Shown: positions 1-5,813 of the stretch, in pieces | How positions within the stretch are numbered: position 1 is the stretch's first letter | Layout of the letters: each line of letters begins with the position of its first letter | DNA from: JBKEAJ01 sp047972135 | Lineage (GTDB): Bacteria > Bacteroidota > Bacteroidia > Bacteroidales > Prolixibacteraceae | Reading direction: 5' to 3' | Assembly: GCA_047972135.1 (NCBI GenBank) | Contig: JBKEAJ010000030.1 | Coordinates: forward strand, 1 to 7,553 | Length of the DNA stretch: 7,553 bases | The notes under the pieces: model-generated | What the model was told of the DNA's origin: nothing | Databases searched by the model: none | What the model saw: only the letters and a program-made list of their open reading frames with translations | Made by a program: the position numbers and the translations under genes

Positions 1-663
1 AATACAACAAATTATAATTCCTGCCATAGAAATTAAGCCTAAGAGAATTTGAGCCCAAAGTATGGAGAAGAAGTTTTTGTTTACTGTTGAAATACTTGCT
101 TTGATAGCATCCATAGGCGATATATTATCATTGAATAAATGGATTGGGACGGCAAGGCTTGTTGCAACAGCCAAATATATACCGGGCAAGAAGAAACAGG
201 CAAAACCAATTGATACAAAAGCCATTATGATAATGAAAAGACCTATAAATCCCCAACGTTTATCAGATTTTAGGATTGTAAACATATCTCCCATTGAATA
301 TACCTCATCCCTGTCTGCTTTTCTAGCAATGAAGAGATAGCTGTAATACAATGTATAACAGATTATTGAGCCGATTATACTAGTAATTAAAACAGGAGTC
401 GTGAAATAAGCGTCATAAAAAGCCATCAAATCATTAAGAGAAGGACTTGTACCTCCCGACATGTCCGGATACTGAGGAAAGGAGCCGAACAATGAAGGTA
501 TAAAATTTATTATACTTGATATTGTTGATATGATTATAATAAAGGCAATTGAAAACCAAAGCAGTTTTTTTGTTACAAGGTTTACCGAGTTGCTTACTAC
601 ATTTGAAACTGAGAAAGAGTATCCCTCTCGTTTGATTTGTTCTAATTCCTCTTGAAATGTCAT
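1..663 (-). CDS. Polytopic membrane protein of unknown function (C-terminus beyond window edge)
   Basis: The frame is open from an ATG at 661-663 to the window edge, giving 221 codons with no stop, so the C-terminus is missing. The first 35 residues are polar (MTFQEELEQIKREG...). Hydrophobic stretches follow at about residues 36-58, 88-113, 138-157, 158-176 and 200-221, so I count at least four or five membrane segments. A loop rich in Pro, Gly and Ser lies at 62-78. The pattern FFLPGIYLAVA at about 157-166, followed by a polar turn and an amphipathic 'DAIKASISTV' stretch near 185-194, resembles loosely related membrane families such as DUF975 or the glycerophosphodiesterase membrane domain. 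That resemblance is an impression only. The start lies 7 nt after the stop of the M48 protease gene, so the two are probably co-transcribed and perhaps translationally coupled. There is no Shine-Dalgarno sequence, only an A-rich leader. Confidence 0.8.
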   Translation of the reverse strand, partial: MTFQEELEQIKREGYSFSVSNVVSNSVNLVTKKLLWFSIAFIIIISTISSIINFIPSLFGSFPQYPDMSGGTSPSLNDLMAFYDAYFTTPVLITSIIGSIICYTLYYSYLFIARKADRDEVYSMGDMFTILKSDKRWGFIGLFIIIMAFVSIGFACFFLPGIYLAVATSLAVPIHLFNDNISPMDAIKASISTVNKNFFSILWAQILLGLISMAGIIICCI

Positions 664-670
664 GATTTTT

Positions 671-1501
671 TTATTTTGATGAACGACCTTTTCCTTGCGA
701 GCGATTGTATATTTCCAATGCATCGGGTAGTATTTGCTGAATTGCTGCTATCCGATTTTCGTCTAATGGGTGGGTTCTCAGAATTTCGGGGGTGTCCGAC
801 GCCCCTGCCATTTGCGACATCCGCTGCCAGAAGTTTACGGCAATGCTAGGGTCGTACCCTGCCATCGACATAAAAATTATCCCCATTTTGTCTGCTTCAT
901 ATTCATGAGTTCGCGAATATGCCAGCACTCCGAGATTTCCACCTATTCCATACACCTGATTTACTAGCGATTGTGTCGTTCCGGATTGGTTTGCCATAAC
1001 AGCACTCAGGGCAACGCCGCCATATTGCAATGCCAACTGTTGGCTCATTCGTTCGCTACCATGTCGAGCTACTGCATGGGCAATTTCGTGTGATAGCACT
1101 ACTGCCAGCCCCGCTTCGTTTTGAGCGATTGGCAGCAAACCTGTGTACACCACAACCTTACCGCCTGCCATACACCAAGCATTAGGTTCTTTCGATTCCA
1201 CCAAGTTAAACTCCCAGTTAAAATCGCTGATACGGCTCTCTAGCCCGTGTTGACGCAAGTATTCCTCTACTGCCGCAGCGATTTTTTTCCCACAACGCTG
1301 TACCATTGCAGTATTCGTTGCATCGGCAGAGACACTATTCTCCGACAAAAACTGTTGATACTGAGTGAGACTTAGCGATACCATTTCGTTCTCGGGCACT
1401 AAGCTCAACTGCGAACGACCTGTTAATGGCACTCTGCTACAATTGCTAAGACTCAAGCCCATTAACACTATTAAAACCGATAAAGTAAAAGTTTTTTTCA
1501 T
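671..1501 (-). CDS. M48-family zinc metalloprotease, predicted lipoprotein (LoiP/YcaL/BepA-like)
   Basis: This is a predicted zinc endopeptidase of the cell envelope, likely acting in the periplasm on misassembled envelope proteins, as LoiP and BepA do in other bacteria. Numbered from the ATG at 1501 (276 aa), the catalytic HEIAH is at 138-142. The third ligand is Glu200 in the SRTHEYEAD stretch, and a conserved THPLDENRI block is at about 243-251. Directly after Cys21, the SRVPLTGRSQLSLV segment is typical of this family. A short Lys-Lys N-terminus, a hydrophobic core and LSNC at 18-21 make a lipoprotein signal. Asn at -1 of the lipobox is unusual, since Gly, Ala or Ser is expected. The frame also opens at an upstream ATG (1522), but a candidate promoter would place the transcript start at about that codon, and MKKTFTL is the better signal-peptide start. 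The downstream partner is the membrane protein gene, 7 nt away. The family call is firm; the substrate is unknown. Confidence 0.93.
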   Translation of the reverse strand: MKKTFTLSVLIVLMGLSLSNCSRVPLTGRSQLSLVPENEMVSLSLTQYQQFLSENSVSADATNTAMVQRCGKKIAAAVEEYLRQHGLESRISDFNWEFNLVESKEPNAWCMAGGKVVVYTGLLPIAQNEAGLAVVLSHEIAHAVARHGSERMSQQLALQYGGVALSAVMANQSGTTQSLVNQVYGIGGNLGVLAYSRTHEYEADKMGIIFMSMAGYDPSIAVNFWQRMSQMAGASDTPEILRTHPLDENRIAAIQQILPDALEIYNRSQGKGRSSK

Positions 1502-1528
1502 GCTTCTAGATTTTATATCCATTATCTA

Positions 1529-1558
1529 CAAATGTAATAAGCTTTCTCAATATTAAAA
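1529..1558 (-). promoter_or_regulatory. Candidate Bacteroidota promoter for the M48 protease gene
   Basis: On the minus strand, TACATTTG (1529-1536) matches the -7 consensus TAnnTTTG exactly. Eighteen bases upstream is a T-run (1555-1558), a weak fit to the -33 TTTG. Transcription would start a few bases past 1529, near 1522. That makes the ATG at 1522 leaderless and gives the ATG at 1501 a leader of roughly 20 nt. The site lies in the 76-nt gap after hemW, so the protease and membrane protein genes may have their own promoter in addition to read-through. The call rests on motif and position only. Confidence 0.45.
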
Positions 1559-1569
1559 AATAATAGTTG
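1548..1569. repeat. AT-rich palindrome overlapping the -33 region of the protease promoter
   Basis: CAATATTA (1548-1555) and TAATAGTTG (1561-1569) are complementary with one bulged base across a 5-nt A-run. The palindrome lies just past the hemW stop and covers the presumed -33 element of the next promoter. It could be an operator or a very weak terminator. It has almost no G-C pairs in its stem, so a terminator role is doubtful. Chance is also possible in such AT-rich DNA. Confidence 0.25.
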
Positions 1570-1577
1570 CCAATTTC

Positions 1578-2702
1578 TCATATTTCTATCAATTCCTCTG
1601 CAATAATATTCGACTGCAAGTAGCCTTCACGTGTTGCAATATAAGAGCCTGACGGATTTTCGACAAGCAGTTGTTTTCCGCACAAGACCGACAACTTTTT
1701 CAATAGTTTTTCATGCAGCTCTTTGCCAAAATTATTATAAACATAGTCTGTATCAATCCCCCAAATAGTTCTCGACGAACATAAAACATAATCATTATAC
1801 TTCTCTCTAAGCGACAGTATTTCAATCGCTTGGCACTCTCCGTAGCGATTTACGTATTCCGTCAACGACGAACAATTGAATGACCTTTTATCTTTCCCGT
1901 CGTACGAATGTGCCGACGCACCAAGCCCGATATACGGTATGCCTGTCCAATATGAAGAGTTGTGTTTGGATTGACAAGCTGCTTTAGCAAAATTTGCCAG
2001 CTCGTAATGCTCAAATTCGTTCGCTTCTGCCCAGTCTGTAAGCACGTAGAACTGCGACACATACTCATCTTCCGACACAGGTTTTATATTGTTTGCCCCT
2101 GCCAATTTTGTGAGCTTCGTATTTTCGTAGTAAGTTAGGCTATATGCGGAGAGATGCGGAACTCCCAGTTTGGCAACCGTTTCAAGGTTATACAGCCATT
2201 TGTCCTTGTTGAGATTGGGTATTCCATACATCAAATCTATGCTGATATTACTCACACCTGCACTTTGAATATTCCTGATAGTATCGAAAGCTTCGGCAGA
2301 GTTATGCCGTCGATCTAGCAATAATAAATCCTCATCGTGGAAAGACTGCACACCGACACTGACTCTGTTGAATGGCGATTGTTGCAGCTTCACAATAAAC
2401 TCGTCGTCAACATCATCAGGATTTACCTCTATTGTTATTTCAGCATTGGGGTTTACGTTTAATTCCTGTTTTGCAAAGCTAATAAAATCCGACAAGTCCT
2501 TAAGGTCGACTTGTGATGGAGTGCCTCCACCGAAATAAATAGTGTCGACAGTGTCAGCTCTCAATTCAGAGCTTCTCCTTCGCAACTCGCTTCGCAGAGT
2601 ATCAACATACCTGATTATAAGACCATTATCAGTTGTAGAATAAAAATCACAATAGTTACAACGAGTCTTACAAAACGGGATGTGAATATAAAGTCCTGCC
2701 AT
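1578..2702 (-). CDS. hemW: Radical SAM haem chaperone HemW
   Basis: HemW-family radical SAM proteins bind haem and a 4Fe-4S cluster and deliver haem to target proteins. They were long mis-annotated as oxygen-independent coproporphyrinogen oxidase. The 374 residues match the usual length of about 375-380. The cluster motif CKTRCNYC gives Cys11, Cys15 and Cys18, followed by DF. HemW has this pattern, whereas true HemN carries a further Cys after the third. GGGTPS at 58-63 is the SAM-binding glycine motif. SVGVQSF (115-121), the SIDLMYGIP stretch (154-162) and the C-terminal winged-helix-like domain (about 295-374) are all present. HNSSYW at 247-252 fits the HNxxYW motif linked to haem binding in HemW, followed by PYIGLGASAHSY. 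The ATG overlaps the stop of the OmpA-like lipoprotein gene by one base (TAATG), so translation is probably coupled. No oddities were seen. Confidence 0.94.
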   Translation of the reverse strand: MAGLYIHIPFCKTRCNYCDFYSTTDNGLIIRYVDTLRSELRRRSSELRADTVDTIYFGGGTPSQVDLKDLSDFISFAKQELNVNPNAEITIEVNPDDVDDEFIVKLQQSPFNRVSVGVQSFHDEDLLLLDRRHNSAEAFDTIRNIQSAGVSNISIDLMYGIPNLNKDKWLYNLETVAKLGVPHLSAYSLTYYENTKLTKLAGANNIKPVSEDEYVSQFYVLTDWAEANEFEHYELANFAKAACQSKHNSSYWTGIPYIGLGASAHSYDGKDKRSFNCSSLTEYVNRYGECQAIEILSLREKYNDYVLCSSRTIWGIDTDYVYNNFGKELHEKLLKKLSVLCGKQLLVENPSGSYIATREGYLQSNIIAEELIEI

Positions 2703-3631
2703 TATTGCTCGGAAATGATGCTCATCACCTTATCGAGGTTTGGCGACAAAATAACCTCAGTACGTCGATTTTTTGCTTTCCCTTCCGTAGTGCTGTTGCT
2801 TGCAATGGGGTCTATGTCTGCTCTTCCGCAGGGTACGACTCTTGAGGCATCTAAGTTGCTGTTAAGCAGTAGTATTTTTGCCACTGCCGTTGCTCTCATC
2901 ACGCTCAAATCCCAATTATCTTTCACCTCTCCCAAGCCTGTCAGCGGAACGTTGTCGGTATGTCCTTCCACAAGAATATCGAAGTCTTCGGTTTTAGCAA
3001 GTACGTCGGCAACACTTTTAAGAGCCTGTTGTCCCTTTGGGTCGACATTCCACTTCCCTGTTTTGAACATTAGTTTTTCGCTTAGTAAAAGGTGTATCCT
3101 GCCCTCTCGCTCTTCGACTTGCAAATCGTCGGACGAAAAATCTACGAGTGCATTATGAATACTCTCTTTCATATCCTTGATGCGCTGATTTTGAGCCGAT
3201 AGCATATTCTCCAGCTCTTCTAGTTTTTGCGATTTTTCTTTCAGAGCAGCCTCTGATTTTGCCACTGCACTTTCTCTATCTTGAAGTTCTTTCAGCAAAT
3301 CTTGCAGTTGTTTATCGCTACCTGCCACATTGCCTGCAAACTGTTTTTCCAACTCGTTATATTGGGTTCTGAGTTTATCGATATTACTTTTTAGAGCGGT
3401 ATTTTCAATTTTCAGTTTGTCACAATCTTTTAAAGCGTTTTCGTAAGTGCTTTGAAGTTGATTTGCTCTTGCCTCCAGCTCCTTTCTATCCACTCCCTCC
3501 TCATTACTTCTTGTCAATTCTGCACGCAGTTTACTATTCTCATCACGTAAATCATTATACTCCTTTTGTGTTACACATGCCGACAGAAGTAGTATCAACA
3601 ATAATAATAGGAAAATATTTGTTCGTTTCAT
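2702..3631 (-). CDS. OmpA-family peptidoglycan-binding lipoprotein with long coiled coil
   Basis: This is a predicted outer-membrane lipoprotein that tethers the envelope to peptidoglycan. The N-terminus is a lipoprotein signal: MKR, a Leu-rich core and lipobox LSAC with Cys19. Residues about 22-158 are highly charged with heptad-like spacing of Leu and other apolar residues, so they probably form a long coiled coil spanning part of the periplasm. The OmpA C-terminal domain occupies about 180-297. GHTDN at 223-227 and NWDLSVMRA at 239-247 supply Asp226 and Arg246, equivalent to the residues that bind diaminopimelate in OmpA-like domains. The domain ends with NRRTEVIL. The 309 aa are complete. 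The gene starts 3 nt after the pulA stop and its stop overlaps the hemW start, so it sits in the middle of a tight three-gene cluster. Nothing in the neighbours points to a dedicated partner such as a Pal/Tol or motor system. Confidence 0.93.
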   Translation of the reverse strand: MKRTNIFLLLLLILLLSACVTQKEYNDLRDENSKLRAELTRSNEEGVDRKELEARANQLQSTYENALKDCDKLKIENTALKSNIDKLRTQYNELEKQFAGNVAGSDKQLQDLLKELQDRESAVAKSEAALKEKSQKLEELENMLSAQNQRIKDMKESIHNALVDFSSDDLQVEEREGRIHLLLSEKLMFKTGKWNVDPKGQQALKSVADVLAKTEDFDILVEGHTDNVPLTGLGEVKDNWDLSVMRATAVAKILLLNSNLDASRVVPCGRADIDPIASNSTTEGKAKNRRTEVILSPNLDKVMSIISEQ

Positions 3632-3634
3632 TAC

Positions 3635-5548
3635 CTAGTTCTTTTTTAGCAAGGTCATAGATATCGGATTAACTTCGATTTTATTGTCAACAAGTCTCGC
3701 ATTGCCATCATCAAAGAAGTTGTCACCCTCAACCATTAGCTGCCAGCCTTTGCCGTCAACGGGGACTTCAATAGTCTCTTCGTTATTATTGAGGATTACA
3801 AATATTGATTTCCAAGCATCTTTGTTTGCGTTCTCATTCAAGTAAAACGACACTACTCCGGGAATATGGAAGTTGCTGAATGTCAACTTTGTTCTAAGAT
3901 CATCCGTTTCTAATATCCGTAGAGCAGGATGCATCTTTTTGAGCCTAATCATATTCTTAAAATACTCCGTTATATCGGGGAATACGTCTTTTTTACTCCA
4001 GTCTATCTTATTTATCTCATCGGGCGAGCGATACGAATTTTCTACGCCTTGCTTGCTTCGGAGCATCTCCATTCCGGCATGAATAAACGGGACACCCTGC
4101 GACAAGATCACTGTTGCAAAAGCCAGCTTCGTTCGTTTTGCCAATATGCTGTCATCTTCATCAGGAAGCTGAATTTTCAGTTGGTCGTAAAGTGTATAAT
4201 TATCGTGGCACGACACATAACTAATTGTTTGCCATGGGAATTGAGCATAAGCAGGGGAATTTATATAGCCGAACGACAGCTGTGGGTGGTAGGTCGCACC
4301 GACGATACCAAATTTTACGGGTTCTTCGATGGATTTATTTCCCGACACAAAACCCGGTTCATTAGGGCTTGGACGACCTTTGAGAGCATCTCTGAAATTA
4401 TCGTTAAAAACAGCAACCCTGTCCAACAGCCCGACATTGTATTTTGAGGCTTGATATGCTTCTGGAAGGGGAGTTTTGTCGGCAGTCCAGCCTTCGCCAT
4501 AAAGTATTATGCTCGGATTTATTTCATCCACGCAACATCTTATTTGGCGCATTGTTTCAAGATCCATAAGTCCCATCAGGTCAAATCTGAAACCATCAAT
4601 ATGAAATTCGCTAGCCCAATATCTTATTGAGTCTATAATAAACTTACGCACCATCGGGCGTTCAGATGCTATTTCGTTGCCACAACCACTACCGTTTGAC
4701 AAATTGCCATCATCCCAATGGCGATAAAAATACCCAGGTTCAATAAGGTTGAACACCGAATGGTCTGAATAACCGGTATGGTTGTACACCACGTCCATCA
4801 CAATTCCTATCCCTTTGTCGTGCAGCACTTTAATCATCTGCTTCAACTCCCTGATACGTATTGCACCGTCCTTATGATTTGAGGAATAAGAACCTTCGGG
4901 GACATTAAAATTTTTCGGGTCATAGCCCCAATTATATTGCTCTCCCGAAAAACGTTCATCTATGGATTTAAAATCGAAAATAGGAAGTAGATGCAAGTGA
5001 GTAATGCCCAATTCCAGAAGATGGTCAAGTCCTGTGGCTCTACCCTGAGGCGTTTTTGTATTTTCTTCGGTAAGACTGAGGAACAGCCCTTTATTTTTAA
5101 TTCCTGAATTTTCGTCTATACTAAAATCTCTGACATGAGCTTCATATATAATGCAATCGTTAATACTTACGACTTTTGGACCTTTATCGTCGTTCCACCC
5201 TTCGGGCGAAGTTTTTTGCAGGTCAATAATTTGCCCACGTCGACCGTTGGTACCCACCGCCTTAGCATAAATATCGATTGTTTCCTTGTGCCACTTGCCG
5301 TTTTTAACCACGAGGTCGTAGTACACCCCCTCCAAATCTTTATCCATTTCGATGCTCCATATGCCCTGATCTTGTTTAAGGAGACTTTCGATAAATATTG
5401 GTTCATCATAGAGTTCTTTGTTGAAAAGCCTCAACTCTATTTTGCTTGCCGAAGGTGCCCATACTTTTATTGTAGTCTTGTCGGGAGTATAACTCACTCC
5501 CAAGTCATCGCCTTCATAGTATGGCATGTTTTGGTAAATTTGTTGCAT
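3635..5548 (-). CDS. pulA: Type I pullulanase (glycoside hydrolase family 13)
   Basis: This enzyme hydrolyses alpha-1,6 branch points of pullulan, glycogen and starch-derived oligosaccharides. It has no signal peptide, so it probably acts in the cytoplasm on stored glycogen or imported maltodextrins. From the ATG at 5548 (637 aa), a CBM48-like N-terminal beta-sandwich occupies about residues 12-100 (YTPDKTTIKVWAP). The type I pullulanase signature YNWGYDP is at 205-211. GH13 regions follow: DVVYNH (252-257), GFRFDLMG with nucleophile Asp323, YGEGW with acid/base Glu352, and SCHDN with Asp449. A C-terminal beta domain follows. The frame also opens at an ATG at 5590, but the candidate promoter at 5569-5576 lies downstream of that codon. 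The segment from 5548 aligns better with the usual YPxYEGxDLGV start of the family. An ATG at 5527 is a further possibility, with an A-rich leader. The stop is followed after 3 nt by the lipoprotein gene. Confidence 0.93.
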   Translation of the reverse strand: MQQIYQNMPYYEGDDLGVSYTPDKTTIKVWAPSASKIELRLFNKELYDEPIFIESLLKQDQGIWSIEMDKDLEGVYYDLVVKNGKWHKETIDIYAKAVGTNGRRGQIIDLQKTSPEGWNDDKGPKVVSINDCIIYEAHVRDFSIDENSGIKNKGLFLSLTEENTKTPQGRATGLDHLLELGITHLHLLPIFDFKSIDERFSGEQYNWGYDPKNFNVPEGSYSSNHKDGAIRIRELKQMIKVLHDKGIGIVMDVVYNHTGYSDHSVFNLIEPGYFYRHWDDGNLSNGSGCGNEIASERPMVRKFIIDSIRYWASEFHIDGFRFDLMGLMDLETMRQIRCCVDEINPSIILYGEGWTADKTPLPEAYQASKYNVGLLDRVAVFNDNFRDALKGRPSPNEPGFVSGNKSIEEPVKFGIVGATYHPQLSFGYINSPAYAQFPWQTISYVSCHDNYTLYDQLKIQLPDEDDSILAKRTKLAFATVILSQGVPFIHAGMEMLRSKQGVENSYRSPDEINKIDWSKKDVFPDITEYFKNMIRLKKMHPALRILETDDLRTKLTFSNFHIPGVVSFYLNENANKDAWKSIFVILNNNEETIEVPVDGKGWQLMVEGDNFFDDGNARLVDNKIEVNPISMTLLKKN

Positions 5549-5568
5549 ACCACTAGAATATTTAATGA

Positions 5569-5602
5569 CAAAGATATAAAATCTGCCCACTTAATCACCA
5601 AA
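5569..5602 (-). promoter_or_regulatory. Candidate Bacteroidota promoter for pulA
   Basis: On the minus strand, TATCTTTG (5569-5576) fits the -7 consensus TAnnTTTG exactly. TTTG (5599-5602) lies 22 nt upstream as the -33 element, slightly wider than the usual spacing. Transcription should start a few bases past 5569, leaving a short leader before the ATG at 5548 and excluding the ATG at 5590. The downstream unit is pulA, the OmpA-like lipoprotein and hemW. Confidence 0.55.
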
Positions 5603-5605
5603 GTA

Positions 5606-5638
5606 GATATATTTTTAATCTATCGGATATAATATATC
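5606..5638. repeat. Inverted repeat between divergent promoters, possible shared operator
   Basis: GATATATT (5606-5613) and AATATATC (5631-5638) are perfect 8-bp inverted copies separated by 17 nt. The right arm overlaps the -7 box of the rightward promoter. The left arm lies immediately upstream of the -33 of the leftward promoter. The symmetry extends outward to CAAAG on the left and CTTTG on the right, with a 3-nt offset. A regulator bound here could control both pulA and the divergent membrane protein gene. The arms are A/T only apart from one base, so chance is not excluded. Confidence 0.35.
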
Positions 5639-5642
5639 TTTG
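5613..5642 (+). promoter_or_regulatory. Candidate Bacteroidota promoter for the unknown membrane protein gene
   Basis: TATCTTTG (5635-5642) is an exact TAnnTTTG -7 box, identical to that of the divergent pulA promoter. A T-run at 5613-5616, 18 nt upstream, is a weak -33. A transcript starting near 5646-5650 would carry a leader of about 160 nt. That leader includes the whole heptad inverted repeat before the ATG at 5809. Without the repeat, the leader would be about 36 nt to the duplicated ATG at 5685. Confidence 0.5.
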
Positions 5643-5671
5643 CCAAGGCAGTTTTCTATACTGAAGTCTTT

Positions 5672-5813
5672 AAAAAATAAACAGATGAAACTTCCATGCA
5701 GTAGGCTATAAGCTATATGCAGTAAGCCTAACTACACACAGGAGGACGATTAAAAACAGCAAAAGCCTAAAGCCTATAGCTTACAGCTTATTGCAAAAAA
5801 ATAAACACATGAA
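5672..5813 (+). repeat. Pair of 18-nt direct repeats duplicating the start-codon context and bounding the heptad element
   Basis: AAAAAATAAACAGATGAA (5672-5689) and AAAAAATAAACACATGAA (5796-5813) differ at one base, and both include an ATG. The second copy is the actual start of the downstream gene. The first ATG (5685-5687) opens a frame of only eight codons, ending in TAA at 5709-5711. The period is 124 bp, not a multiple of three. This looks like the footprint of an insertion or tandem duplication that kept a working start codon next to the gene. A-rich leaders are common in these bacteria, so part of the similarity could be convergent. Confidence 0.5.
5695..5794. repeat. Heptanucleotide-built imperfect inverted repeat (possible small dispersed element or leader hairpin)
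   Basis: The right arm is four tandem 7-mers: AGCCTAA, AGCCTAT, AGCTTAC and AGCTTAT (5764-5791). The left arm is also heptad-periodic: CATGCAG, TAGGCTA, TAAGCTA, TATGCAG and TAAGCCT (5695-5729). The left arm from 5699 and the reverse complement of the right arm match at 23 of 31 positions. They share a perfect 9-bp core, TAAGCTATA (5709-5717) against TATAGCTTA (5775-5783). In RNA, two of the mismatches become G-U pairs. The loop (about 5731-5763) contains AGGAGG at 5740-5745. The element sits entirely in the leader of the downstream gene and ends 14 nt before its ATG. It could be a mobile-derived palindromic repeat, a short tandem heptad repeat like those known in cyanobacteria, or a regulatory hairpin. 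Confidence 0.75.

Noticed and set aside
62..340. Plus-strand open frame of 92 codons
   Set aside because: It lies wholly antisense to the partial membrane protein, whose reverse frame gives clear transmembrane segments. It has no promoter and no recognisable product.
2682..3158. Plus-strand open frame of 158 codons, Ser/Leu-rich
   Set aside because: It is antisense to the C-terminal OmpA domain of the lipoprotein, whose motifs are unambiguous. The Ser/Leu-rich composition is what a reverse-frame shadow gives.
3929..4447. Plus-strand open frame of 172 codons
   Set aside because: It is antisense to the pullulanase catalytic region, including the conserved SCHDN motif, with no domain of its own.
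5135..5632. Plus-strand open frame of 165 codons reaching into the intergenic region
   Set aside because: Most of it is antisense to the N-terminal part of pulA. It ends among the divergent promoters and has no family features.
5695..5794. Heptad hairpin as an intrinsic terminator or CRISPR array
   Set aside because: It lies upstream of the genes on both sides and lacks a T-run after either arm. The 7-nt units are contiguous and degenerate, without spacers, so it is not a CRISPR array.
5689..5808. N-terminal extension of the membrane protein through the heptad region
   Set aside because: The frame is open back to 5689 but contains no ATG before 5809. The translated extension is repeat-derived, and the ATG at 5809 has a good A-rich leader and a basic signal-anchor N-terminus.
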